Shown in pieces: positions 24,117 through 33,501 of a stretch of DNA of 64,000 bases (position 1 is the stretch's first letter; every line of letters starts with the position of its first letter). Below the pieces are notes generated by a model that saw nothing but the letters and a program-made list of their open reading frames with translations, was not told the origin of the DNA and searched no databases. This DNA is from Pseudoxanthomonas dokdonensis. GTDB lineage: Bacteria; Pseudomonadota; Gammaproteobacteria; Xanthomonadales; Xanthomonadaceae. Made by a program: the position numbers and the translations under genes. The stretch spans positions 248,001-312,000 of the forward strand of contig NZ_LDJL01000001.1 in assembly GCF_001431405.1 (NCBI RefSeq). The letters run 5' to 3'.

Positions 24117-26603
24117 GTGACCAGAACCCGCTTCCCCATTGAAGAGCTGTTGCCGGCGATTGCGCAGAGCCTGCAGACGCACCCGCGACTGGTGCTGGAG
24201 GCGCCGCCGGGCGCCGGCAAGACCACCCAGGTGCCGCTGGCATTGCTGGCGCAGCCGTGGCGCGGTGACGGTCGCATCATCGTGCTCGAGCCAAGGCGGG
24301 TCGCGGCCCGTGCCGCGGCCGGATTCATGGCCGCGCAACTCGGCGAAGCGCCGGGCGACACCGTCGGCTACCGGATCCGTTTCGAGAGCCGGGTGTCGGC
24401 GCGCACCCGTATTGAAGTGGTGACCGAGGGCATCCTCAACCGGATGATCCAGGACGACCCGATGCTGGAGGGCGTGGCAGCCATCGTCTTTGACGAATTC
24501 CACGAACGCCACCTGTCGGCGGATCTGGGGCTGGCGTTGGCGCTGGACGTGCAGGCGCAGCTGCGCGAAGACCTGCGCATCGTGGTGATGTCGGCGACCC
24601 TGGAAGGCGATCCACTGGCGCGCTGGCTGCAGGCACCGCGCTTGAGCAGCGAAGGCCGCAGCCATCCGGTGCAGATCAGCCATTTCCCGGCCCGGCGCGA
24701 TGAATCACTGGAGGTGCAGACCCGTCGCGCGATCGAGCATGCGCTGCAGCAACACGCCGGCGACCTGCTGGTATTCCTGCCCGGCCAACGCGAAATCCAG
24801 CGCATGCAATCGCTGCTGGCGACGTTGCCCGGGTGCGATGGCATCGTGCTGCCATTGCATGGCGAGCTGCCAGTGGAACAACAGTCGGCCGCGCTGCAAG
24901 AGGACCCGCAGGGGCGGCGGCGGATCGTGCTGGCGACCAACGTGGCCGAATCATCGGTGACCTTGCCCGGGGTACGCGTGGTCATCGACTCGGGCCTGGC
25001 GCGCGAGCCGCGGCTGGACCCCAATAGCGGATTCTCGCGGCTGGAAGTGGTGGCGATTTCGCCGTCGTCGGCGGATCAGCGCGCCGGCCGCGCCGGCCGT
25101 GTCGCCGAAGGCTGGGCCTATCGGCTGTGGCCACAGTCGCAACGACTGGAACCGCAGCGACGTGCGGAAATCACCCAGGTCGAACTGGCTTCGCTGGCGC
25201 TGGAACTGGCGGCATGGGGCAGTGATGATCTGCGCTTCGTCGATACACCGCCCGCCGGCGCCCTGTCCTCGGCGCGGGACCTGCTGCGCCGGCTGGGCGC
25301 ACTCGATACCGGCAACAGCATCACCACGCTGGGCAAGCGCATGCTGGCCCTGGGTACCCATCCGCGTCTGGCCGCGATGCTGTTGCGCGCCGGAGGTGAC
25401 GAGGACCGTGCACTGGCCTGCGACCTGGCTGCGTTGATCGAGGCACGTGACCCGTTGCGCGGCGCCGGCGATGCACTGGCCGCGCGCTGGCGGGCATTGG
25501 CTGCGCTGCGCGAGGGACGGGCGCCAGCTGATGCCAACCGCTCCGGCCTGGCCGCCATTGACACGTCGGCGCGGCAATGGCGGCGGCGCCTGCGGCTGGA
25601 TGCGCCAGCGCCGGCGCAGGTCGAAGCGCATCGCCTGGGCGACTTGTTGAGCCATGGCTTCCCGGACCGCATCGGCTTCCGCCATCCAGCCGATCCACTG
25701 CGCTATCAGCTGGCCAACGGACGCATGGCCAGGCTGTTTGCCGACAGCGCCCTGATCGGCGAGCCGTGGATTGCCATCAGCGAACTGCGCTACGAAGCCA
25801 AGGATGCTGGCGTGCAACGTGCCGCACCGGTGGATGAGCGTTTCCTGCGCAGCGAGTTCGCCGACAGCTTCGTTACCGAGGACGTGGTGCGCTGGGATCC
25901 AGCCCGGCTTGCCTTGAGCGCTCAACGGGAAACGCGCTTCGCGCAGATCGTGCTGGAATCGCGCCCCGCCGGCCGTGTCGATCCGGCCCAGGCAGCGAGC
26001 GCTCTGGTCGCCGCCGTGGCTGATCTCGGGCTGGCCTCGTTGCCGTGGAGCGAGTCGCTGCAGCAGTGGTGCGAACGGGTCCGTTGCCTGCGCGAATGGA
26101 TGCCGGAGCTGGCGTTGCCGGACCTGTCCGACGAGGCGTTGCTGGCGACGCTGGATCACTGGTTGATGCCGGCATTGCAGGGCAAGACGCGTCTGGATGC
26201 ACTGCAGGGCGAGGAACTGTCGAACGCACTCAAGTCAGTGCTCGATTGGTCACAGCGCCAGCAGATCGACTCGCTTGCGCCGACCCGCATCAGCGTTCCT
26301 TCCGGGATGGAACGACGCATCGAATACCGACACGGGCAGGCGCCGGTGCTGGCGGTCAAGCTGCAGGAGTTGTTTGGCCTGGCCGATACTCCGCGCGTGG
26401 CCGACGGCCGCGTGGCGCTGACCCTGCATCTGCTGTCACCGGGCGGCAAGCCGCTGCAGATCACCCAGGACCTGCGTGGTTTCTGGGACCGGACCTATCC
26501 GGACGTGAAGAAGGAAATGAAGGGACGCTATCCCAAGCATCCGTGGCCGGATGACCCCTGGAGCGCAACCGCGACCCATCGCGCCAAGCCCAGAGGGACT
26601 TGA
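24117..26603 (+). CDS. hrpB: HrpB DEAH-box ATP-dependent helicase
   Basis: 828 residues, the usual length. Translation starts at GTG 24117. Walker A APPGAGKTT is at residues 29-37 and the DEAH-type motif DEFH begins near residue 126. Other helicase motifs are visible: SATLEGDPL, ATNVAESSVTLPGV and QRAGRAGR. The C-terminal HrpB-specific domain ends with RYPKHPWPDDPW, a strongly conserved HrpB tail. It is predicted to act on RNA or RNA-DNA duplexes; its exact cellular role is poorly known. Convergent with nothing; transcribed away from tatD. Confidence 0.93.
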   Translation: MTRTRFPIEELLPAIAQSLQTHPRLVLEAPPGAGKTTQVPLALLAQPWRGDGRIIVLEPRRVAARAAAGFMAAQLGEAPGDTVGYRIRFESRVSARTRIEVVTEGILNRMIQDDPMLEGVAAIVFDEFHERHLSADLGLALALDVQAQLREDLRIVVMSATLEGDPLARWLQAPRLSSEGRSHPVQISHFPARRDESLEVQTRRAIEHALQQHAGDLLVFLPGQREIQRMQSLLATLPGCDGIVLPLHGELPVEQQSAALQEDPQGRRRIVLATNVAESSVTLPGVRVVIDSGLAREPRLDPNSGFSRLEVVAISPSSADQRAGRAGRVAEGWAYRLWPQSQRLEPQRRAEITQVELASLALELAAWGSDDLRFVDTPPAGALSSARDLLRRLGALDTGNSITTLGKRMLALGTHPRLAAMLLRAGGDEDRALACDLAALIEARDPLRGAGDALAARWRALAALREGRAPADANRSGLAAIDTSARQWRRRLRLDAPAPAQVEAHRLGDLLSHGFPDRIGFRHPADPLRYQLANGRMARLFADSALIGEPWIAISELRYEAKDAGVQRAAPVDERFLRSEFADSFVTEDVVRWDPARLALSAQRETRFAQIVLESRPAGRVDPAQAASALVAAVADLGLASLPWSESLQQWCERVRCLREWMPELALPDLSDEALLATLDHWLMPALQGKTRLDALQGEELSNALKSVLDWSQRQQIDSLAPTRISVPSGMERRIEYRHGQAPVLAVKLQELFGLADTPRVADGRVALTLHLLSPGGKPLQITQDLRGFWDRTYPDVKKEMKGRYPKHPWPDDPWSATATHRAKPRGT

Positions 26604-26750
26604 AGCGCGCTGGCCTGAGCTGGTGTCGGGGTGCAGGCCGGCGTGGCTGAAAACGAGCTAAATCCATCGCCCTGCTGCTGGCCGACACTAACGCCTCGTA
26701 AACGCCGGTCAAGGGACACTGAGGCTCATCTCCCATCGCAAGGACGAACC

Positions 26751-27116
26751 ATGAGCAGATTCACCGACATCACCGACCGTGCGCTGGAGCTGGCTTCGCA
26801 GGCCGGCACCAGCATCCGCCATGCGGTTCCCGACACCAGCAAGCTGCTGCAGACCGGCGCGGCCATCGGCGCCGTGCGTACCGGTGGCAAGGTCGCGACC
26901 ACCTTCGTCCGCCGCAACCCGGCGGTGATGGTGGCCGCCGCCGCCGGCCTCGGCCTGCTGGCTTTCGCTGCCTACCGCAAGCGCAAGCGCGACCAGGCCA
27001 ATGCGCCGCTGGAAGGCAGCTCGCGCCGGGTCGAGGCGCGCCGCGTCCGTGGCCCGACCCGCGCCACCGCTGCCAGCCGCCGTCGCGCCGCCCGCGAAGC
27101 CGTCAGCGAAGAGTAA
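26751..27116 (+). CDS. small membrane protein of unknown function
   Basis: 121 residues with AAGGAC before the ATG. The N-terminal 60 residues are amphipathic (LELASQAGTSIRHAVPDTSKLL). One membrane segment follows (about 61-80, AVMVAAAAGLGLLAFAAYR). The C-terminal 40 residues are strongly basic with many Arg. This is a conserved kind of small protein in Xanthomonadaceae, without a known job. The basic tail could contact nucleic acid or lipid head groups, which is only a guess. Confidence 0.7.
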   Translation: MSRFTDITDRALELASQAGTSIRHAVPDTSKLLQTGAAIGAVRTGGKVATTFVRRNPAVMVAAAAGLGLLAFAAYRKRKRDQANAPLEGSSRRVEARRVRGPTRATAASRRRAAREAVSEE

Positions 27117-27164
27117 GCGTTGCCCAGCGATTGCTTAGATGATCGCTGGCCGGCTGAACAGAAG

Positions 27165-27222
27165 CGAGTGCGCGGGGCTTGGAAGCCGTGGCAGGACGAC
27201 GCGAGCGGCCTCCGCGCACTCG
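27165..27222. other. long-range inverted repeat between convergent genes
   Basis: CGAGTGCGCGG (27165-27175) pairs perfectly with CCGCGCACTCG (27212-27222), 36-nt loop. A smaller stem, CCAGCGAT (27124-27131) with ATCGCTGG (27142-27149), precedes it. They lie between the small membrane gene and the convergent alpha-galactosidase gene, so transcript-end structure is likely. Confidence 0.45.
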
Positions 27223-27260
27223 GCAGCCATCACGGCGGCAACAGCGACGTCGACCAGAAA

Positions 27261-29108
27261 CTACTGCAGCCGCGGATCAGCCCAAGTCACCAGCGGCGTT
27301 TTCAGCGCTTCTTTGCGGGCAGTGGCATCGGCCGCTACCAGTTCCAGTACCTGCACGCCACTGATGTCGAGGTCGACGGAAACCGCGTGCTGGCCAACAG
27401 TCATCGGCGGGCTCTCGAACAGCAGCCGTTGATCGCCGTAGATGCGGAAGATCGCCTGATCGTGCTGATCCATTGGCCCATCCTGCAGGCCGATGTCGCT
27501 GCTGAAGCGTGAAAACTCGCCATCGGTCCGGACCTCCAACCGTGAATCGGCGTGGGCACCGATGCCGTAGTGGTAGTCGGTTCCGGCGATCCGCAAAGGT
27601 TCTCCATACGGGGTGACATCCGCACGCGGGGTGCCGGCGGCGGCGGCCAGGTTGGTGCTGTAGCTGCGCAGGCCGTCTGCGGCGACGTGGATGCGGCCGG
27701 TCATTTCGCTCAATAGCCGCCCGCGCCCGGCCACCGGGGTGCCGCTTACTTTCAGCATGATCGTCTGATGCGGTCCGAGGGTGAAATCCAGCGGTCCGGG
27801 GCCGGAACCGAAATCCCGTTGCTGCCATAGATCGCGGGTGCTGAAAGGCTGCCCCGCGGCCAGCTTCATCTGGGTGGCATTGACCTGTGCCTGCAGCGTC
27901 GCATCGCCGCGGTTGAACAGCAGCACCGCGCGTTCGCCGGGTACGGACAGCGGTTTGACCAGCACCTGCAACGGCGGCTGGTCGATCACCAGCGTGGCCT
28001 GGTTGCCGGCGGCGTCCTGGTCGATGGCGATGACCTCCGGATTGCGCAGCAGCTCGAGCAGGGCATCCGGTGCCTGGGTCAGGTCGAATCCCATCAGCAG
28101 CGGTGCCGACAGCATCGCCCACAGGGAAAAATGGCTGCGCGCCTCGACCAGATGATCGGCGTCGAAGTCACCCAGGCCGATGGCCAGCATGTCGGGATCA
28201 TTCCAGCGTCCAGGTCCGGCATACAGTTCACGCTGTGATGCCGAATCGAAGTTGTGCAGCATGCTTTCCCAGCTCGGTTCGATATCCGGACTGGTGCGCC
28301 AGGTATGCCCATACTGGCCACCCCAGTCGCGCACCCCCGCCTGGCCCCAGGGACAGATCGACAGGACGTAATCATTGTCGGGATTGAGATCGGCCAGCAG
28401 GCGGCCGATGCGGGCATAGCGCGTTTCCACGGCATCGCGATCCGTGCGCTGGGCATCGTCGCGCACGATCAGCGGACGCAGGGCGCGATGGCCGCTCTCC
28501 AGGACCGGCTCGCTGCCTTCGCCAAAATCGGCCAGGCCGCAGGCATCCACCTTGAGGTAATCGAAGCCCCAATCCTGGAACATGATCTTCAGATCCGATG
28601 CCTCGAAACCCTGCAGGCCGATCTCGCGTTCGGCCACCCTGCCAATCGGCAGATTGGGACTGTGCCGATCAAACGCCTGCGAGCAGGCATTGCGACCCGC
28701 TTCGGTGTACAAGCCGGCCTTGAAACCGCGTGCATGCAGTTGATCGGTCCATGCGCGAAAGCTGGTGCTGCCGTCTGCACGGCCGGCAATCGGGAACATC
28801 GAAGTACGAATCTCGATGTCTCCGCTTGCTGCGCGCTTCAACCACCAGCCATCATCGATGTTGATGTAGCGATAGCCGGCCTGTTGCAGGCCACTGCGCT
28901 GGATGACATCGACCACCTCCAGCATCCGTGCCTGACTGACTTCGGTGCGGAACGCGTTCCAGGGATTCCAGCCCATTGGCGGCGTCGCCGCCGCACCGTG
29001 GCCGTAGACACTGAAGCGACCGCTGGGCTGCAGTGCTTGCGGATAATCACCGGCATTGGCGTTGAGGGCGGGAATGGCCAGCAGGGCGGCAAGCAGCAGC
29101 GGCTTCAT
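27261..29108 (-). CDS. GH27 alpha-galactosidase / alpha-N-acetylgalactosaminidase with NPCBM domain
   Basis: 615 residues with a signal peptide (to about NANAG, residue 20). The GH27 barrel starts at PPMGWNPWNAF; catalytic nucleophile Asp188 lies in YLKVDACG and the probable acid/base Asp275 in RTSPDIEPSW. A beta-sandwich follows, then an NPCBM carbohydrate-binding domain from about 470 (SYSTNLAAAAG, then YHYGIGAHADSRLEV). It would release terminal alpha-linked galactose or GalNAc outside the cytosol. It is the last gene of the six-gene minus-strand operon, 59 bases after the kinase gene. The neighbouring AgaS/AgaZ genes favour an N-acetylgalactosamine substrate, but the sequence alone does not decide. 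Confidence 0.87.
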   Translation of the reverse strand: MKPLLLAALLAIPALNANAGDYPQALQPSGRFSVYGHGAAATPPMGWNPWNAFRTEVSQARMLEVVDVIQRSGLQQAGYRYINIDDGWWLKRAASGDIEIRTSMFPIAGRADGSTSFRAWTDQLHARGFKAGLYTEAGRNACSQAFDRHSPNLPIGRVAEREIGLQGFEASDLKIMFQDWGFDYLKVDACGLADFGEGSEPVLESGHRALRPLIVRDDAQRTDRDAVETRYARIGRLLADLNPDNDYVLSICPWGQAGVRDWGGQYGHTWRTSPDIEPSWESMLHNFDSASQRELYAGPGRWNDPDMLAIGLGDFDADHLVEARSHFSLWAMLSAPLLMGFDLTQAPDALLELLRNPEVIAIDQDAAGNQATLVIDQPPLQVLVKPLSVPGERAVLLFNRGDATLQAQVNATQMKLAAGQPFSTRDLWQQRDFGSGPGPLDFTLGPHQTIMLKVSGTPVAGRGRLLSEMTGRIHVAADGLRSYSTNLAAAAGTPRADVTPYGEPLRIAGTDYHYGIGAHADSRLEVRTDGEFSRFSSDIGLQDGPMDQHDQAIFRIYGDQRLLFESPPMTVGQHAVSVDLDISGVQVLELVAADATARKEALKTPLVTWADPRLQ

Positions 29109-29167
29109 CGGTGTGTCCTTGGCCGGGTGAACGGAAGCGGCAGGTCAGGGCATCTGTAGGGGGTTCA

Positions 29168-30112
29168 TCAGGCCGCGGTGGCGGCCAGCATCCGGGCGTA
29201 AAGCGCGGCTCCGTAATGCGGTGGATGCAGCGGCGTGTGCAACTCGAACGCTGGACTGGCGGCTTGCAATGCGGCCTGGAATGGACGCATCAGCAACTCA
29301 CCGGCACTGAACGCACCGCCGGACCAGGACAACGGCACGCGCTCACCGGGCGCGAAACCCAGCGCCACGCGCAAGGCATCGGCAATCGCCGCCAGCTCGC
29401 GGCCGGCCTGTTCGAAAATAGCCGCGGCCACCGCGTCACCAGCCTGTGCCGCGCGCGACACGCAGGGGGAAAGCCTGGCCAGTTCGCCGCGGCTGCCAAC
29501 GTCTTCGCCATAGACATGGGCACAGATGTCGAGGTCGTCGTCACCGAGCTGGAAATGTTCGCGCAGGATGGCGTGCAGAGGGCCGCGCGGCAGCCGGCCA
29601 TCGCTCATTCGCGAGAACGCGTTGAGACCCTGGATGGCGATCCAGTAGGCCGAACCCTCATCGGAAAATGCCTCACCCCAGCCGCCCGCGCGCGCTGCTC
29701 TGGTGCCGCGCCGGCCATAGCCCATCGAGCCGGTGCCGGCGATGATGTTGATGCCATCGGCACAGGCAAGTGAGCCGGCCCAGCCACAGACCATGTCGTT
29801 GTCGCAGGCGTAGCGCGCATGCCCCAGCACCCGCGCCGGAATCGCCTGCAGTGCGCGGGTGGCGCGGCTGTCTTCGCCATAGGCGGGCAGACCGAAGAAG
29901 GCGTGGGTGATGTCCGCCGGTGTCCGCCGCATTTGCGCGAGGACCTCGGCAGTGCCTTCGGCCAGGACCGTGTTGACGCCTTCCAGTCCAATCTGCGGAT
30001 GATAGGTGGTCCCGCGCTGGGCCTCGGCCAGCAGCGTGCCGGCCTCGTCGATCACGGCAAAGCGGGTCTTGGTGCCGCCGCCATCCACGCCCAGGTACAA
30101 CGCGCCGGTCAT
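29168..30112 (-). CDS. agaK: BadF/BadG-type amino-sugar kinase, AgaK-like
   Basis: 314 residues from ATG at 30112 (MTGALYLGVDGGGTKT). An in-frame upstream extension lies within the SIS gene and is not used. The ASKHA phosphate motif GVDGGGTKTRFAVID is at the N-terminus; a second at NIIAGTGSMGYG and SDEGSAYWIA. BadF-family kinases phosphorylate N-acetylglucosamine or N-acetylgalactosamine. Its start overlaps the AgaS-like stop by four bases. Shewanella AgaK belongs to this family, which supports GalNAc as substrate, but NagK activity cannot be excluded. Confidence 0.8.
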   Translation of the reverse strand: MTGALYLGVDGGGTKTRFAVIDEAGTLLAEAQRGTTYHPQIGLEGVNTVLAEGTAEVLAQMRRTPADITHAFFGLPAYGEDSRATRALQAIPARVLGHARYACDNDMVCGWAGSLACADGINIIAGTGSMGYGRRGTRAARAGGWGEAFSDEGSAYWIAIQGLNAFSRMSDGRLPRGPLHAILREHFQLGDDDLDICAHVYGEDVGSRGELARLSPCVSRAAQAGDAVAAAIFEQAGRELAAIADALRVALGFAPGERVPLSWSGGAFSAGELLMRPFQAALQAASPAFELHTPLHPPHYGAALYARMLAATAA

Positions 30113-31290
30113 GTCGCGGACCCGTCGTTCCCGAACGGATACAACTGCACGCCCTGGACCACCCGATTGACCAGGCCGGAAGGATTGGGATTGTCCGGCG
30201 TCACCCCGCGCGCGCGCGAATGCAGGAACGCGTAGATCTGCGCGGCGGCGACATAAGGCCACAGCAGATCCAGATCCTGCGCATCCGCCAGACCGGGTAC
30301 CAGTAGTGTGTCGGCGCTGACAGCGGTACGCGGCCTGGCGCTGATTTCGATCACCCGCGCGGCACGACCGTCACGCCGCAATTCGTCAATCAGGTCGTGA
30401 TCGTAGCGACGGGTATAGGGATCATTGGAGACGAAGACCAGCACCAGCGTGTTGGCATCGATGAATGTCTTGGGACCATGGCGGAAGCCCAGCGGCGAGT
30501 CGTAGCAGGTGGCTACCGCACCGTTGGTCAGTTCGCCGAGCTTGAGCGTGGCCTCGCGCGCCAGACCTTGCAGCAGTCCGCTGCCGAGATACACCACGCG
30601 GTCGTGGCGCGCGTTCGCCAGCGACTGCAGCAACGTCAACGATTGTTCGATGACCGCCTGGGTCGCATGGGCAATCGGGGCGATCCGGGAGGCCAGTTCG
30701 CCAGCTGGCAGCAGTGCGGCGACGGTGGCCAGCATCATGCAGCTGAAGCTGGAGGTCATCGCGAAGCTGGTGTCGTGGGTTTCCTCCGGCAGCTGCAGGG
30801 TCATTGAATGCGCCACCGGCACCCGTGACAGTGCGCCATCGGGATTGCAGGTCACCACCAGGTGACGTACCTCGTCGACCAGTGATTCGGCCAGTTCCAC
30901 CGCCGCCAGGCTTTCCGGGCTGTTGCCGGAGCGACCGAACGAAACCAGCAGCAACGGTTGCGCGGGATCAAGATACAACCGCGGCGCGCAGACCAGATCA
31001 GTGGTCGGTACCGCATCGACCCGCGCCGCCAGACGGCGGTCCAGCAACGGTGCCAGGCACTGGCCGATGTAGGCCGAGGTACCGGCACCGGTCAGGATCA
31101 CCCGCGCCGCGGGATTGCCGGTGATAGCGCCGGCGAAGGCTTCAAGTTGTGGATGCAGTTGCGCAACCAGTGCCTGGGTGCGTTCGAGCATGGCGGGTTG
31201 CTGGGTGATCTCGCGCGCGGTCCAGATCGCGCCAGTGGCCAGCAGTTCTTTCTCGGCAATGCCGAGCAGGTCAGGAGCGGTCATGGTCAT
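30109..31290 (-). CDS. agaS: SIS-domain sugar isomerase/deaminase, AgaS-like
   Basis: 393 residues from ATG 31290 (MTMTAPDLL); the ATG at 31284 is equally possible and no strong ribosome site decides. Two SIS domains are visible, with LTGAGTSAYIGQ near the N-terminal domain and YLGSGLLQGLAREATLKLGELT in the second; SFGRSGNSPES is a sugar-phosphate binding loop. AgaS converts galactosamine-6-phosphate to tagatose-6-phosphate with ammonia release. The start overlaps the 3' end of the aldolase-subunit gene and the stop overlaps the kinase start, so these three are tightly coupled. Confidence 0.85.
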   Translation of the reverse strand: MTMTAPDLLGIAEKELLATGAIWTAREITQQPAMLERTQALVAQLHPQLEAFAGAITGNPAARVILTGAGTSAYIGQCLAPLLDRRLAARVDAVPTTDLVCAPRLYLDPAQPLLLVSFGRSGNSPESLAAVELAESLVDEVRHLVVTCNPDGALSRVPVAHSMTLQLPEETHDTSFAMTSSFSCMMLATVAALLPAGELASRIAPIAHATQAVIEQSLTLLQSLANARHDRVVYLGSGLLQGLAREATLKLGELTNGAVATCYDSPLGFRHGPKTFIDANTLVLVFVSNDPYTRRYDHDLIDELRRDGRAARVIEISARPRTAVSADTLLVPGLADAQDLDLLWPYVAAAQIYAFLHSRARGVTPDNPNPSGLVNRVVQGVQLYPFGNDGSAT

Positions 31291-32560
31291 GGCAGGCATG
31301 GTGGTAGTCATCGAGAACGGCACTGACGTGAGCCATCGCCAGGGACTGCGGATCGAGCGTCGCGGTCCCGTTGCGCAGCGCGTGCAATGCATGGGGGAGG
31401 AACTGGCTGACCAGCGAGATCGGTGGCGGGTTGTCGCGCAGGTTGTCGAACAGTTGCCTGCGCGCCAGCTCGATGCTGGCATCCGGCCAGTAGTAGCGGA
31501 TGCGATCGCTGAGGCTGTACTGCAGATCGATGTCCAGCGCGTGACCGTTGCCATGGTAGTAGCGGCGCCAATGCACCGGTTGCTCATGCATGCGTCGTAT
31601 TGCGACATCGCGCAGGCGTGCCTGCTGGTGCGGGTCAATCCATTCGCGCTCGATCGCGTCCAGGCCCCAGAGCGCCTCGCGCAGGGCGAAGGTCAGGCCC
31701 GGCCCGACCTTGAGGATGGCAAAGTGATCACGGACCAGCGCGGCCAGCGCGCCAGCGGTCTGGTAGTCAGTGGAATGGGCCTCGAAGACCATCCGCGGCG
31801 TGGCTGCGATGGCTTGGCTCAAAGCCGCCGCCTTGGCCGGGTCGTAGTCGATCACCGCATGGTGGTCGAATTCGACGCCGGGCTGCACCACCGAGGCCAG
31901 CACGCGTTGCCAGGCCGGCTCCAGGCCGGCCTCGAGAAAGGCGACGCGATGCGCTTCGATGGTCGCCAGCGCGGCTTGCGGGGTGGTCACCGCCAGTCCT
32001 TCGAGATCTTCGGTGGCACCACCGGGCACCGGCACTTCGGTGCCGATCACATAGACCGGCGCTTCGCCGCCAGCCTCTGTCCAGGCCGCTTCGGCCGCGC
32101 GCGCCAGACGCACGGCACGGCGCACGATCTCGGCTTCCGGCAATGGTGATGGATCGCCGCTGCAGGCCATGGAACAGTCGAGATGAATCTTGCGGAAGCC
32201 GGCTGCCACGTAGGCCGCCATCATCGCCTCGGCCTTGTCCATCGCGGCATCGGCCTGCAGCGCCGTCCACGGATTCGGGCCCAGATGATCGCCGCCGAGA
32301 GCGATGCGCGAGCGATCAAAGCCCACCTGGTCGGCAATGGCGTGCACGAAGGCGACGAAGTCGGCAGGACGCATGCCGGTATACCCGCCATCCTGATTGA
32401 CCTGGTTGCAGGTGGCTTCGAACAGCACCAGATCCTGGTCGTGGCGCTGGGCATGGCGCAGCGTCGCTTCGATGACGATGGGATGCGCCGAGCAAACCGA
32501 GGTCACGCCGGTGGCGTGGCCTTGTTTGTGTCGCGCGATGAGGTCGAGCAGGGCATGCAT
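31271..32560 (-). CDS. agaZ: tagatose-1,6-bisphosphate aldolase subunit AgaZ/KbaZ/GatZ
   Basis: 429 residues from ATG 32560 (MHALLDLIARHKQG). The family blocks ATGVTSVCSAHPIVIEA, EATCNQVNQDGGYTG, GGDHLGPNPW and HLDCSMACSGDP are all present. KbaZ/GatZ-type proteins support or catalyse cleavage of tagatose-1,6-bisphosphate to triose phosphates; in enteric bacteria they pair with KbaY/GatY. No KbaY partner is seen in this window, as in Shewanella-type aga loci where AgaZ stands alone. It lies 17 bases after the permease gene in the operon. Confidence 0.9.
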   Translation of the reverse strand: MHALLDLIARHKQGHATGVTSVCSAHPIVIEATLRHAQRHDQDLVLFEATCNQVNQDGGYTGMRPADFVAFVHAIADQVGFDRSRIALGGDHLGPNPWTALQADAAMDKAEAMMAAYVAAGFRKIHLDCSMACSGDPSPLPEAEIVRRAVRLARAAEAAWTEAGGEAPVYVIGTEVPVPGGATEDLEGLAVTTPQAALATIEAHRVAFLEAGLEPAWQRVLASVVQPGVEFDHHAVIDYDPAKAAALSQAIAATPRMVFEAHSTDYQTAGALAALVRDHFAILKVGPGLTFALREALWGLDAIEREWIDPHQQARLRDVAIRRMHEQPVHWRRYYHGNGHALDIDLQYSLSDRIRYYWPDASIELARRQLFDNLRDNPPPISLVSQFLPHALHALRNGTATLDPQSLAMAHVSAVLDDYHHACHDHDRS

Positions 32561-32577
32561 GGGGGCTGTATGTCCTA

Positions 32578-33501
32578 TCAGGGGAGGGGAGTCTGTGGGT
32601 CGCGTTCCGGTTCCAGCACCAGCAGCAGCGATGCGACCAGGGCCAGCACCAGGCCGACGGCCTTCAGCGGTCCGGGCATGACCCCGGCAAACAGCAGGGC
32701 CAGGCCGGCGGTGACCAGTGGCGCGCCGGCATTGCTCAACGGCGCCACCACCATCGCCTTGCCATAGCGGAACGCGTACACCAGCGTCAGTGCACCGACC
32801 GCGTTGAGCAGCTGGATGGCGGCTGCCAGCCATGGCCCGTCCAGGCCGGTGTTGATCGGTTGGCTCCAGTCGGTCATCGCCAGTGCGACCGGCACCAGCA
32901 GCAACGCGCCGATAGTCATGTAGGCGAAGATGCTTTCGGCGCGCACGCTGTTGTTGGCCAGTTTCATGAAGAACGCCTGCACGCCCCAGGCCAGCATGAT
33001 CAGCAGCGACTGCAGGAACCAGCCCAGACCGTCACCGGCACCACGGCCGAATGACAGGTCCAGCATCGGCAGCGCGACCAGCGCCAGCACGATGCCCAGC
33101 GTGCCTTGCCAGCCGGTGCGCTCGCGCAACAACACGAACGAGGCGGCGATGGTTACCACCGGTGACAGCGAAATAATCGGGAACACGAAGTAAGCGGGGC
33201 CAATCGTCAGCGTATGGAACAGCAGCATCTGGCCGCCGGCGCCGAGCAGGCCGATGGTCAGGCCGTAAATGATCGCGCGCGGCGAGCGCTCCAGCTGCCA
33301 ACCGCTGCGCCAGAGGATGTAAAGCGCCGGCGGCACCATCGTCAGTGCCCACACGCAGTACACCAGGGTGTCGGGAAACCCGCGCGCCGCTGAAAGCGGT
33401 GACAGCGCACCCCATACCCCCCACAGCAGCACCGTGGTCAGCGCGAAGATCAGCCAAGGGCGTCGCCGCGCCGAGGTTGCGGTCGCCGGGGTGGCACTCA
33501 T
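32578..33501 (-). CDS. DMT-superfamily (EamA-like) transporter
   Basis: 307 residues, about ten hydrophobic segments. The start at 33501 overlaps the stop of the upstream GH36 gene (ATGA on the minus strand). The two EamA-type halves are visible: VLLWGVWGALSPLSAARGF at the start and LLIMLAWGVQAFFMKLAN in the second half, with PLSNAGAPLVTAGLALL near the end. It is probably the inner-membrane permease that brings the released sugar into the cytosol for the kinase. AgaP of Shewanella belongs to another family, so this is a functional rather than sequence parallel. Confidence 0.82.
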   Translation of the reverse strand: MSATPATATSARRRPWLIFALTTVLLWGVWGALSPLSAARGFPDTLVYCVWALTMVPPALYILWRSGWQLERSPRAIIYGLTIGLLGAGGQMLLFHTLTIGPAYFVFPIISLSPVVTIAASFVLLRERTGWQGTLGIVLALVALPMLDLSFGRGAGDGLGWFLQSLLIMLAWGVQAFFMKLANNSVRAESIFAYMTIGALLLVPVALAMTDWSQPINTGLDGPWLAAAIQLLNAVGALTLVYAFRYGKAMVVAPLSNAGAPLVTAGLALLFAGVMPGPLKAVGLVLALVASLLLVLEPERDPQTPLP